This document shows, piece by piece, positions 48,761 to 60,600 of a stretch of 64,000 nucleotides of DNA. The DNA is from Lichenostomus cassidix (Eukaryota > Chordata > Aves > Passeriformes > Meliphagidae). Position 1 is the first letter of the stretch; every line of letters begins with the position of its first letter. The position numbers were made by a program, and so were the translations under genes. The stretch covers positions 88,381,405 through 88,445,404 of the forward strand of contig CM039182.1 of NCBI GenBank assembly GCA_008360975.2, written 5' to 3'. The notes under the pieces are model-generated. The model saw nothing but the letters and a program-made list of their open reading frames with translations. It ran no database searches and was not told the origin of the DNA.

Positions 48761-49717
48761 AGTGTTTCTGTTTGTGCCATTTTAGCAGCCCAATATTTTG
48801 TACGGATACAGAGACAATTCACAGGTCAACTTTTATGACATCACTTCCATAAGATAGGAATTTTTACTTAAGATAGGACAAATATAGACCTCAATATACA
48901 ATCTTCTCTCATTAGGTGGAGGGGCTATAATAATAGATGACTTAGACTAATCAAATCTGAAATGGTAGTGAATAGCACAGAGTAAATAAAACCCTCAAAC
49001 CTCCACCCTGAATAACTTAGCCACTGGGATGTGGAAGAACTGGTATGGCCCTAGTTAAAATGGAAAAGCCCAGTCATGAAGCTGAGGAGTGTTATGGAAT
49101 TGGCCATTGCAGCCAGAGGTGCTAAAGGTAAGTCTGCATCTGGAATCTTGAAACAATTGCTGTTTCCTCTTTGTTCATATTAATTCAAGTCCTTTGGAAA
49201 ATACTTCCAGACTAGAGAGGTTCTTTAGTCGTTGACCTAACAAAGAAGGTCCTTCAAGCATTACTATTATTAGATTCTTTGTCCATAACAGCCCCAGAAT
49301 TACCTTAAACTGTTTGCTGATAAGTTTTAGTATTAGTTTTAACTGCTTAGAGAGATAATAATTGACTGATCCTCAGTGTCCATGGAATCCTCATTATGAA
49401 ACTGAGAATGAGTTTAGGATACAGGCAGAGGAGATATGTACAGACGAGGCCAGGTTGTCTTATTTTTCAATTTCAATAACTGTCAGATACCTGAGTTTTT
49501 AATGGTTAATATCATTCATAGCTTTCTGAGAAGAAAAAAAAAATTATTGGGATGAAATAAGTTTTTAATCAAGCCCCTCCATGATATTTTAGTAAATTCT
49601 AAATTGGCTTGAAGTATTCAAAATTTTGACTCTGTGTTTCAGTTCTAGATTTAGTCCCTTAGTCAATGTAATCCCAACAGCCTCTAGGTCTGGGACTAAG
49701 AGTTAAGCCGTAAACAA

Positions 49718-49739
49718 AAAAAAAACAAAAAAAAAAAGA
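49718..49739. repeat. A-rich run
   Basis: Two A-runs separated by a single C. Low complexity only. Confidence 0.85.
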
Positions 49740-50179
49740 ATTGAATAGTGTTTTTGGAATATTAAGATTTCCATCAGAGAATACTCTCTTGCAGTTTACA
49801 GGTCTGCATGCCTTGATATGGAAAAGGCTGGAGAAAACATCATGCTTCAGGATGATAATGCCAGTCTCAGAAGCCTGTAAATCTTTTGTGCCGTGGCTCT
49901 GATTTCAGTCCAAGAACAAATACTAAAGACTAATGTTAAAATTTTTCAAGATATTTTACCTAACAAAATGCAAAACTATAAGCTTTGAATATTATATATG
50001 GGAGAATGCTGTCATTCTGAAATTCAGCTTTGATTGTTCACTCACCATGATTTTAATTGACTTTCTGTAAATCAGAAATAACACTGGACTGCAGACATCA
50101 AATTAGAGTGGCCCCAGACTGCACTACATGCAGTTTACTGGGTCAAACCAAAAAACTTCATTAGTAGTATAACATGTCA

Positions 50180-50560
50180 AAATTAGTCACTTAAGAGTGT
50201 AAACAGCTCCAGAAACAGGAACGAGCAGGCCTCCAGCCATCTGCTTTGTGTGATATTCCTGCTTTTTCACTGTAGGCACTGATTTTTGTTCACTCAGCCA
50301 GATGATCGTCGCCTTAGATTCAGCTGAGTGTCCCGAAGTAGCAGAGAGCTGGAGATGTCAACAGATTGCGATGCCTTCCGGTAGGGGCACAATGCTCTGG
50401 GCTCAGCAGGGAGGACCAACATCAACAGCTGGTACATCCCAGGACCTCTTTTCCATCTTCTCCTCTCATTTTTTTCCTACAGATGTGAGAAGCAAACGAT
50501 CTTGTCATTATTAGCAAAGGCACCCTGGAGTAAGCCTACGCTCTTTTTTAACTCAAACCA
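50180..50560. promoter_or_regulatory. Candidate regulatory block with CpGs
   Basis: Several CpGs (near 50222, 50308, 50311, 50335, 50368 and 50379) survive in a CpG-poor window, and there is little low-complexity sequence up to the C/T tract that follows at 50570. This may be a conserved non-coding element. The evidence is compositional only. Confidence 0.22.
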
Positions 50561-50569
50561 GTGACAAAC

Positions 50570-50618
50570 CTTCCTCCCCCATCCCCCTCCCCCTCTCTTT
50601 CCCTTCTCACCTCTCTTC
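50570..50618. repeat. C/T-rich polypyrimidine tract
   Basis: A run of C- and T-only segments with short CCCCC blocks, unlike its neighbours. It could form non-B DNA, but it is too imperfect to call a microsatellite. Confidence 0.75.
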
Positions 50619-51304
50619 TCAGTCAGTTCTATGCTATACTGAGGTTCCTAATTTTTACATTTTCATCAGAACTTTTATTTTCTATCTAATATACTTTTTT
50701 TCCTGCCTGTTCTGCAGCAGCTGATTTTTATGTGCCTGATTACTCAGTTTATGAAACCAGATTTATCTGGTCAAATTCTATTGAGATATATTTGTAAAGC
50801 CCTATGAAACAACAGAGAGATCTTGAGTACAAGTAATTACTTTCTTTTATTATTTTCTTGGCACCAAAAGTATGGAAAGCATACACTAGCCATGCAACCA
50901 GAAAACAAATCCTAAAATGCATGATCAAAAGAAAACATTAGCAAGCCTCTGAACAGCAGTAGCAGCATCAATTGCTAGTTCATATAAAAGAGTCAGTAGG
51001 GATTAGGCAATTGCTGTGCAAAGAATAAACCAGTGATTTCTTGAAAATTAGTGTTCAGCTGATAGTCATTTAATTAAACTGTTTGCTTTAGCAATTGTGA
51101 TTTTTAATGGAATTTCAGGAGAAGTTAAAGAGAGGAGTTGAAGGACGAGATTTAATACAGATATAGAAAGCTTTCATTTCTTTGTTAAATGCATAGCATT
51201 TTGATATGTCATCGTTCCCATCAATAGACTGATGAGCAAAATATATGAACATAGCAATAGCCTGTGGAAAAATCATCCTAAGTTTACATGACAAGTAAGT
51301 ATTT

Positions 51305-51437
51305 GTTTTACAGATATTCTGAAAGGAACCTGCACGAATCATTGAATCCAGCTCTTAAGTTAATGGCCCATACAGGGACCAAACACACAACCTTGGTGTT
51401 GTTAGCACCATGCTCTGAACAACTGAGCTAATTTCAG
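51305..51437 (-). mobile_element. tRNA-Ile-derived SINE with CR1-like tail (TguSINE1-like)
   Basis: On the minus strand, 51437-51364 is a 74-nt tRNA-like head. It has an A-box-like TAGCTCAGTTG starting at 51430, an anticodon arm TGGTG-CTAACAA-CACCA with a perfect five-base stem, and a degraded B box (TTTGGTCC where tRNA has TTCGATCC). The body matches vertebrate tRNA-Ile(AAT) best, but the anticodon triplet now reads AAC. The 5' acceptor strand is lost while the 3' side (ATGGGCC) remains. Directly after the head comes about 55 bp (51363-51309) resembling a CR1-X-type 3' end, with GAGCTGGATTCAATGATTC and then a match to the GGTCCCTTCCA segment. Head plus CR1 tail is the layout I recall for TguSINE1 of songbirds, moved by CR1 machinery. 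The copy is old. Confidence 0.8.
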
Positions 51438-52129
51438 GTAGTTGATAGTGTCTCTACTGTATAGCCAGACTTCAGAAAGCTTAAGGACCAAAATGAGGGG
51501 AAATGTCTCATGTCAGAGATGCCAAACCCACTTTTGGACTTAATGAGCTGCTCTAGTGATTTGCATGGAGAAATAACAAGGGCTTCGAGGAATGCCCTGG
51601 TGAAATCAGTTGCTGGTGAAAAAAAGTGAAATATTAAATGAATACATTTCCACATCCGATGAGGTAAAATATTTAAGTATATCTACTAATCTACTAATTA
51701 ATGGGACTGGAGAGGAAATATTTCCTACAATTCAGCATGGGGTGGCTACTTTTGAGAATTTTTGCTACCTTTCAATCTTTTGGCAAGTACTGAAGAGAGA
51801 ATATTAAACTTAACTGTGCCCTGATATGATGCTACTGTTATTTATTCTGGGTGGATTTCTGTACTTAAATACTGTGTCAGTTACTTGGAAAAAAATTAAG
51901 TGTATTAAAAATAAGACAGACCTTAAAAACTATAAGCCAGGAAATCTTTATTCTTTGTTATAAAACCCAACTATGATAATGACGTAGACTCTCTGTTATT
52001 AGCAGAGAACTTGATTATGTGGCAAGCTTTGGGTGAGACCCTGTTTGCCCTTGCCCTTTAACAATTGTATGGAAGGAAAAGATGCAGTGAAGTCCTTCAG
52101 CCCTCTGAGAGTCCTGATCCTTGGGTCTG

Positions 52130-52400
52130 GTTGAGAGGATTCTAACCTGAATCAATCGGGTTAATCACAAATGTCACAAACATTTTAATTAAACTGCCAC
52201 AATGATATGATGGGAGTTTTGTATAAAATAGTTTGTCATCCATTCACGCCCTCAATACTCCTGCTAAAGCTCAGCTCACTGTGCACACAGGAATGAAAGA
52301 TTCATGAGCTGGAAAGATAGCAAGGGGAGAGAAACATGACCCTGTAATAGTGATGGGCCGTTCACTTGGTAAGGCAGCAGGGCACCTGAATGGCTGCTGT
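52130..52400. promoter_or_regulatory. Candidate element with homeodomain-site cluster
   Basis: ATCAATC (complement of GATTGAT) at 52151-52157, TTAATCA at 52161-52167 and the palindrome TTTAATTAAA at 52184-52193 fall within 45 bp. A CpG follows at about 52247. Similar motif mixes occur in Hox/Pbx and LIM-homeodomain enhancers. Low confidence without alignment. Confidence 0.28.
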
Positions 52401-53652
52401 CAGTCTATACCTACATCTTCACATGCTCATATTGCCCCTTGCCTCTTCTTGCCAGCTGAGCTTCCACTTGGGAGCGATCTTTGGACTTACCCAAACTCAT
52501 CCTTGCAGTGGATGTACTACAGCAAGAATGTTCTAAAACAAGAACTTACACAATATTTTTACTTCCCTTCTCCCTGCTATATATTTATTAGCCTATCATA
52601 ATATTTTATTTAATAGTTTCATTACACCTGGTTATATGATACGTTTTTGCTATCATGAAAAAGTCTGATGATGCTGCTCATTCCTGTACTGTTATTTAGT
52701 GGTTAGGCATCTCAAGTTATATATAAGAGAAGAGCCTTTAATTCCTAACCTTTCTGCTCCTAATTCTTTAATGAACTTGCCTAGGTAGGATCAACACCTA
52801 AGGAAGTTTTAACACTTTCTGATATTTAAGTAGTCTTGGGAAGAATATGAGTTGGCAGACCTGGTCTGAAAAAACTTTGACTGTCACAGTGGCAAATATT
52901 TAAATCACGGCTCTATTGCTCTTAGAATGAAATAGACTGGAAACTTCCTGCCTTATAGTGTGTGGTTACTCAAGAAGAAACAGATCAGCCTAACTATTAA
53001 ACCAAAGTCTTTGTATACAGAGGCATTTCAGATGCTGTGATGGAAGGATCAAGTTATCCCTCTGCAAAAATGTCAACAAGTCTTGTCAAGTATTACCACA
53101 ACAGGTCCTGCACACTTGCTGTCCAGATATCATCTATCAAAGTTGTGTCTATCTCTCACTTGGCTCCAGGGAGTGCAGTGAGGTGTGCTTTGACTCAGAT
53201 AGCAAGAAAACAATGATAATGGAAAACACACATAAATTCAACTGTGAATTTAGTATAGTCACATTTGAAAAAACTGATATGTACATTTGGTAGAGGATGA
53301 GAAAACCAAAATCCCTGTGGTATTCTCATGGAAACACAGAAGTTTATGGGTCTTCAATAATCTGGCATGGTGTTCATCCATATAAGCACAAATTAGAGAG
53401 ACTGTATTATTATTTTTATTAATTTGTATTGATTCTTTTCCTATGCAGAAATTTATCCTAAGAAAACAAGGTAGTACTTCAAAGCGATCATTGGGTGGTG
53501 TGGAAAGTAACATGATCATTCTTTCAGTTCAGACTTATTAAAAACACAAGAAAGGGTAATTCTTAGGAAAAAACAGATGCTTTGTAGAAGAAAATCTTCC
53601 TTTTATTTATATAAAATGATATGTCCCAAGTGCTATTTATCAGATATTGTTA

Positions 53653-53696
53653 ATGCAAAGTATTAACATATTTTATGCAAAGTATTAACATATTTT
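53653..53696. repeat. Perfect 22-bp tandem duplication
   Basis: Two identical 22-bp units, each starting ATGCAAAG and ending ATATTTT, sit head to tail. Identity suggests a recent slippage duplication or a collapsed or variable tandem locus. Confidence 0.93.
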
Positions 53697-56600
53697 ATAC
53701 ACTTAAAATGAATATTTTTTATATTTTGTCTACTTTCTTCTTCTTTCATCCAATGTCATGTGTCCTCTTCTTTGTATTTCTTACCTACACAGAAAGAATG
53801 ATACAGACCTCCTGACAATAAATATGCAGCAGCACTAGGCACAAGAAGATTTGTGCAGCCTTCACTGAAAAAAATAATGCAGCAAATATATAAGACTGGA
53901 TCAGAATGAATTGCTGAAATCAAGTAGAAGCATGCTTTTGTCCAAAACAAACATCTCATATGACAGCTCTATTATATAAAAAAGCAAAAAGTGGGAGTTT
54001 CATGTAGTGTGATGCAAATCATAGCTCTGTTTAAGGAAGACTTCAGAGTAGTAAATTATGATCTTGTTTAAACTGTGATTTAATGATCTGTAGTACTTCA
54101 GAGGGTTAGATTAAAGCTTTCTTCCTGCTTGAAAATGTTAAGTTTTGTTTATTTTTTCTTTGAATAGCTCTTAATTTTAATGTGACACTCTGACAGTGTG
54201 TGTAGCTAGGAATTAAGCTTAACCCTTTGAAGAGAGGAGCCAGATCCTTCACATTTATGTGGATTATCTAAAAAATACAGAAATGTTCAGCAGCCAATAC
54301 GCTCAGTGAAAGGTGAAGTAGCCCATAGCAACTGATCCATGTAATCCAGGAAGTACAAAGCTGTTGATTTTGGCTCTCACAGGAAGCATTGAATTTATTT
54401 GAATAGAACACTCTTCTGGTGAGGCAAGCTTGGTACTGTAAGCCCAAGAAGTCTTTTGCTATGTCATCCACTTCTGTTATAAATTATGAACTACCGTGAC
54501 TTGCTCCAAACAAGAAGTGTCATAAAATGTCCGTGCTAGGAAAATGAGAGTTGTGTGGACAAGCTGCCCCACTCCTTCTCCCTTACTTTGGTCAGAGTGA
54601 GAAGGCAGGACCTGGATTGCCTGCAGGCAACCCCTGACCCATCACATCACTCCACTTCCAACATCTCTCTGCACTGCAGCTTCTCAAGTTGCCGTTCTCT
54701 TTTCCCCTCAGGGAATAGTCCTTGCTTTCACTCAGGGTCAAAAGTGCCTCCTGGGACCTTTGTCAATATTAATGTCATGTATTAATATGGCAATTGCACT
54801 CAAAGGTCAGTGGAGAAATCAAAAACCCAGTCAACTTTTCTGCTGTGCTGTATTTATAACCTAGAATTTCTTCATGGACGTCCATCCATCCACAGGTTTT
54901 ACAAAATAAAAAGACTCTTGGAGACATGACTTAAAAATATATATTAGAAAAATAATGAAAAAAAAAATTAATTTTAATTCTTATTTTTGTTTTGATTTTG
55001 ATTTAAGAAATGGAAGCAAGAAGGCGGTTACAAATAATTTTTATCTTGTTCTGAAGTATGTTTTATAGAACATATCCTATAATATGGTTAAAAAGCCTCA
55101 GTACTGGGCAAGTGATGACTTTCTTTTCTTCCCTTGACATTGATAAAATTGACCATAGTGAAACCAATCATAACAATATCTCAGGTACATGATCCAAGGG
55201 AAGTTTAAATCCCTTGCAAAAATACAATACATTCAAAAGCTTTGTTTTTTTTCAAGTCAAAATTTTTGATTCTTCCTTGTTCTGGAGACATGGTTTCCTT
55301 TTGATGAAGAGTAGACCATCTCTTGATGATTAAGTTCCCTGCTTTCTCTTATTCAGAAAACACATTATAGCTTTAGAAAGACAATAGTCAGTAACAAAGG
55401 GAATGGAAATTATAAGGGTTAATTAGGTCCAGTCGTCTCATTTCTCTTCCAGAATGGCACAAGCAAATGTCAGAAAGAGATACACAGAGGAGTGTTCAGC
55501 CCAGCAGGGCTTTCCTGCTAACCTTGCTTGACTTGCCTACTCAGCTTTGCATTTTATTTTAGTTTCAATAGGAAATGATGGTTCTCCTTGTATTTTGATC
55601 TTTGCTGATATGTAAAGATTTGTAGTGCTACCTTCAGGCTAATGCAGGGACCCTTTTGACAGGCCTGGGAAAGCACATGAAAGTGCTACTTTCTGCCCAT
55701 CTGGCTTTTTCACCTCAAACAGTCTTCAGCTTGTTTCAACCTTATTTTTGCAGGAATTTCTTCAAAAAGGAAGACAAATTTAAAAAATAACACAGGTTTC
55801 AGTAAATCAGTATGAAAACAGAATTTTTTTCTTACTTTAGGATGGACATTTTCAAGGGAAGGGATGCTCAGAGAAAATCACATAATGTTTGTAGAATTTT
55901 GGTGATATTAAGAAACGATTTTGCCTGAGAAGCAAAACCATTTACAGTGAGTACCAAACAGCTTCTCTGCTCCTTTGTTTTTTAATCAGAATATTATGCT
56001 GTCATTCTTTTCCTTTTCTTATTGTAAATCTTCACCACACCCTTGTACTTTTCCTGTTCTGCTTCTTTTTTTGTTTTAAAGCACCTTTCACAATTTGCAA
56101 AAACAAGCCTATGTTTACACATTTGAAAGACATTAAACTTATTGAAATTTCATTATCTACTGTTTAGCATTCAAGAAGCTAGGCTTTTAAATTTGTATGA
56201 GCAGCATATGGGTGGACCTTCTCCCCAAGCCTTGCCTTTTTGTTTTTTCTTTTTTTAATTCATTCTGTACACAACCGGTATTTAGAATTACTGCTTTGAT
56301 CCTGAACACTCTATGAACTCACTAAAAAATTAAATAACCGCTTCTGTAAAACAATTGTAAATACTTCTAGTTGTAAAAAAAAAAAAATCTTCATGCTTCA
56401 TTTTTATGAGAAAGGAATATCACCGTGAAAATATTCAGTCTTGTAATCAATAAACATAACCTTCCAGTGTGTTATTGCAGACCTTCATTTGTCTTCAGGT
56501 TTTACTTGCAAACATTATTGGCTGCATAGCATGAAGGTCATTTTATGTAAAGTACATGTATCAGATATGACAAAGGTAACATGCTACCAGAGTATCTGTG

Positions 56601-57600
56601 TTTCCAGAAAAATGCTATAATAAGCTACAAAAGAGTAAAAATAAATAATAATTCTGAACTGCATTAGCTTTTACAAATGTCATTTGTATGACAATAGTGA
56701 CTGAAAAGCATTATACCTAGTTTTTGCTCTATATACTATTAATATTGTCAAACCTGATGTTTGGCATTTCAAATGCAAAATGAAAATTCCTCTGTGCTTT
56801 CAGCTTCTTTGCAGCAACACAAACATCCTAAGTGGAGGAGTTCTCAGATTTATCCATTCATCACATTTTCATCCAACATAAAGGGCGATGTTTTCTGGGG
56901 AGAGGAGTTCAGTTTTGTTTTTGTGGTAATTCCACTGTACCTTGTTTTCAACATGTCAGCATTTAGAAACGAAGCTGTTTTGTGGGAAATCTGGGTGCAG
57001 TATCTCATCTAAATGCAGCCAGTTTAGTATCAGAGACTGAAGAACTCTCTATTCAGGCCAGATGCTTGCAACATCTCTAAAGGTTCTTTGATTAACTGAG
57101 GTGAAACCATTCTGTATAACAGGGTCAGCACACACAAGCTTTCATTATATTCTTCATTTACATCAATTAGAATTATGGAGGGCCTCGGGCTACTCCTGAC
57201 TTCTAAAAACATGATCTACTCCTAGGTGATGTTTAAATAGAGCACCAGAAAGACCACATCATATTTCATTAACAAATAAAACTTTTATTCCTTTCATCAA
57301 TGACAGCAAGATTTATATTAGGTGCAATGCTAAAGCAAGTCATTAACATATATCACTCAAGGTGGTCAAACTCTGAAGAACTAGAGCTTGGTGTATATCA
57401 CAACAGTCAATCCAAAGATAGTGAATTTCATTTTTGCAGAGGCTGCATTCAAGAAAGAAGGAACATCAACTCTGGCAGATTTTGTGAATTCCAGTTTTCT
57501 TTTTATGACAGCTTACTTCAGTGGTGTGCAAACCACTGCTTTTTATTATGGCTCAACCAGAGAATGCCTTTACCAGACTGAAAAAAAAAGAAATTGAGTT

Positions 57601-60600
57601 CAGGTCCACTGCCTTGAAAGCTAGATGAAAGGAGTAAGTCTACCAGACATGGAGGTGGCATAGTATATCACATGTCAGAATTAGAGAGGTATTCCAGGAG
57701 TGAGGCAAAAGAAACATGGTATTGATAATACTGTAATTTTCTATGGTGCAGTGGGTAACAGCAGACATCTCTCCCGTGGATGTTGTGTTCAAGGTGAAAT
57801 CAATGCCACATTTTATTTTTTTCAATGTAAGTTATTGCAAGTCACTATAAACTCATCCAGCAAAGCAAAATTTGGTTCACAAAGAGTTTTATCAACATGT
57901 ACAAGCTAATTTCTTGCAGCAACATTATAGCTGCAAATATAGTTTACATTTGTACAAATTTTAATAAAATTGCTTTGAATGGTAGAGTAATATGGTCTCA
58001 AATAACACTGTGTCCATGCTGTGGCTGTGAATTCAACTATACAGGGCAGAACCTAAATATCTCTTCTTTTGTGTGTAAGGGCTTCTACTTTACATATTTT
58101 TTTCCTGTTTCCTTTCCATGTCTCTGTAACATCCTCTAGCTTTTAAAGCTAGCAGCCTTATTCAACTGGTGGATAGAGACTGCTAGTAAAAATGGAGTGG
58201 AAAGACATATATTTTCCATTACTTTTACCTGAAGTAATTAGTGTAGACAATGACTGATGTCAGTCACATTTGAATATGCTTTTTGCACATTAATTCTAAG
58301 CCAGAGGTGCTCAGCTTTTCAGTTTTCTAATAGCATAACTTTAATATTCTAAAACAAATTCTTGTCCACAATTCATGGAACAAGTTAATGTTCTAGTCTT
58401 ACTCTCAAATTCTGGATTGTATAACAAATAGGAATTAGACGTCTAGATAAAGCTGTTGGAACCAATCTCAGGACTAGAGAATGGAGCAAAAAGAAAGAAG
58501 AAGGAATTTGGTCTTGGTATAGTAGAGAGAACACAGTTGTATTCACCACAGTAGAAAATCTTATTTAAAGAGATGAGAGAGAAAAGTTAGCTCATAAGTA
58601 ACAAGAAGCAATGGAAAAGTAAAGGGTGAAGGCTGACGATCTGTTAGTTATGGTTTTAATAGTTGCTCAAGAATATTTGGTTCTTACCAGAGAAGTCAGC
58701 AGCTGTTAGAAGCCCTCTCTGTCTTTTACTGTAGATGTTTTTCCAAACAGTTTTGCACAAGATTTTGTTTGTTTAGGCACTGCTTACTGTTTTCATATTG
58801 CCTAGTCCAACTCAATGGGGCAATTTAAGAACCTGGGGATCTTATTGTCTACTGTTTCACAGATCTATGGAGAGGGAAGAGTAGTTGGGCTCAGAAGTGT
58901 TTAACAGGGATTTACTCAACTATTAACAATCAGATTTCTCATCATAAGCACATTTGAGGCCATGCTGACTGCACAACTCAGGACTCCAGCAAATTGAGTC
59001 ATGTCTGAATAGTGGTCACCAACAAAAAAATGCACTGCTGCTCTGCCTGTGCTTTACTAAGTATCTTGGGGATTACACTGACTAAAACTTAGTACTAGGA
59101 GCTGTAATTAGCACGTTCTAAGAAAGGAGAGGCTATAAACCTCCTGGAAGCTCTGTGGCTGGTAAGTCCCTCGTGATATCCTGCTCCAAATTTCCCTTTG
59201 AGGTGAAATGCATGTGGAAAATACATGTTTTATTTGGTGGTTAATGCTGCATGTCACCTAGATGGGTAGGCTTTTCATTCCACCTGTTGCCATATAAAGG
59301 ATGCCCAAAGGATGCAAACAATTTTTACATGTTATGAGTTGCCATATGAACAATAGATAGCTTAAACAAATACAGACAATGTAGCAGTTAGGTACTGAGG
59401 CAGTAATGATTATCACAGAGAGCAATTTTCCTGTTCATCTACAAAACTTCAAAAACCTCATCAGTAATTCCCAACAAATTGGTGTATTTTCCCAGATATC
59501 CTGCTCCATCTCAACACTTTATAACAGCTTTAGATGAACAATGGTTAAATTTACAAATAAATCCAAATACATAGTACCAGGACTGTACTAGAGAAAACAG
59601 CACTTGAACGTGTAATCCCTGGCTGGTAATGAACACCAAAGCACTTCTTGCAAGCTAGGCATAGATAACAAAGGCACAGAGTTCATTACACATATTAGAT
59701 ATTAGGGTTGTGACTGCACAAAATCAGGACAGATGGGACAGGGAAGCGAATTTTCTGCCATATGATGCACCAGTATATGAAATTATGTCAGGATCTTTGT
59801 TCCATCAGATATTCTGTGTTCAGCTCCTTTTCCTGGAGCTGGAAAGGATTTATTTTCACACAGAACTTTGCCCTCAATTGATATTATAATGATTCTTGTA
59901 ATTTTGGTCTTACTCTCTATCTGATCTGATATGTTAGATGTTGACAGTAAGTTTTAACATATGTTTCTTCTGTAGATTTTGACAGAGTGCTGTTATTTCC
60001 TGTATAATAACAGTTTCAATTTCCTGTTCACCATTTTAGTTTTTCATACAGTGATCACAGAATAAAATCTTTAGGGAAGACTGAATATAGTTTGATCTAT
60101 AAAGATGGCTGATTAATGAAATGATTAAACTCATTCTTTGTAGCTAACAGATAAAGTTGAAATGATTGCACATTCCTCTTCCTTTAACAGAATTGGTTTC
60201 ACAACTATCAAAACCAAGGCACTCTGTTTAAGAAGATTCTGAGTTTTTAAAAAGTCACAAACATGAACTTAATAGGAGACTGCAATTTAACAACACTACA
60301 AAAAGTCAACAAATCTTTGCCTCTTTTCTGACTTCAGGAATGCTAGAAAGTTTATTTTTATGATTGAATTATTCTGTAGAGTTTTAGAATGTTGTTCATA
60401 TATTTACCTTTAAAAAGACCCTTCTGCTAACAGTTTAGACTACAGAAAAATAATAGTTCAGATTACCATGTATTATGACCAGGAATAGATCTGTTCCTTG
60501 GCACTGAAGCAGTTTAGACATGCTGCACTATATCTAATCTAAGAAATAATGCTGTGCACTGGAAGTAGGTCTCTCAGACGCAGAATGGGGGACTCCTGCA

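Larger units (their letters stand above)
48761..51304. other. Non-coding stretch 48.8-51.3 kb
   Basis: No gene is supported. It contains an A-rich tract at 49718-49739, a C/T-rich tract at 50570-50618, and a CpG-bearing block at about 50180-50560 that could be conserved and is listed separately. The 70-codon frame at 50302-50514 lies within that block and shows no domain. Confidence 0.6.
51438..57600. other. Non-coding stretch 51.4-57.6 kb
   Basis: No gene is supported. It holds a homeodomain-site cluster at 52130-52400 and a perfect 22-bp tandem duplication at 53653-53696. There is an AT-rich segment with a poly-A run (56377-56389) and an AATAAA near 56449; these do not follow any recognisable coding sequence. 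Open frames are below 95 codons without known domains. Confidence 0.58.

Noticed and set aside
48644..48838. Plus-strand 64-codon frame as a gene
   Set aside because: It is largely antisense to a CR1 element that runs on the minus strand.
51364..51437. A functional tRNA gene on the minus strand
   Set aside because: The 5' acceptor strand no longer pairs with the 3' strand, the T arm and B box are degraded, and the sequence continues into a CR1-like tail. It is a SINE head, not a tRNA gene.
56377..56460. A processed pseudogene or 3' UTR, from a poly-A run and AATAAA
   Set aside because: No coding remnant precedes the A-run, and the AATAAA lies downstream of it rather than shortly upstream.
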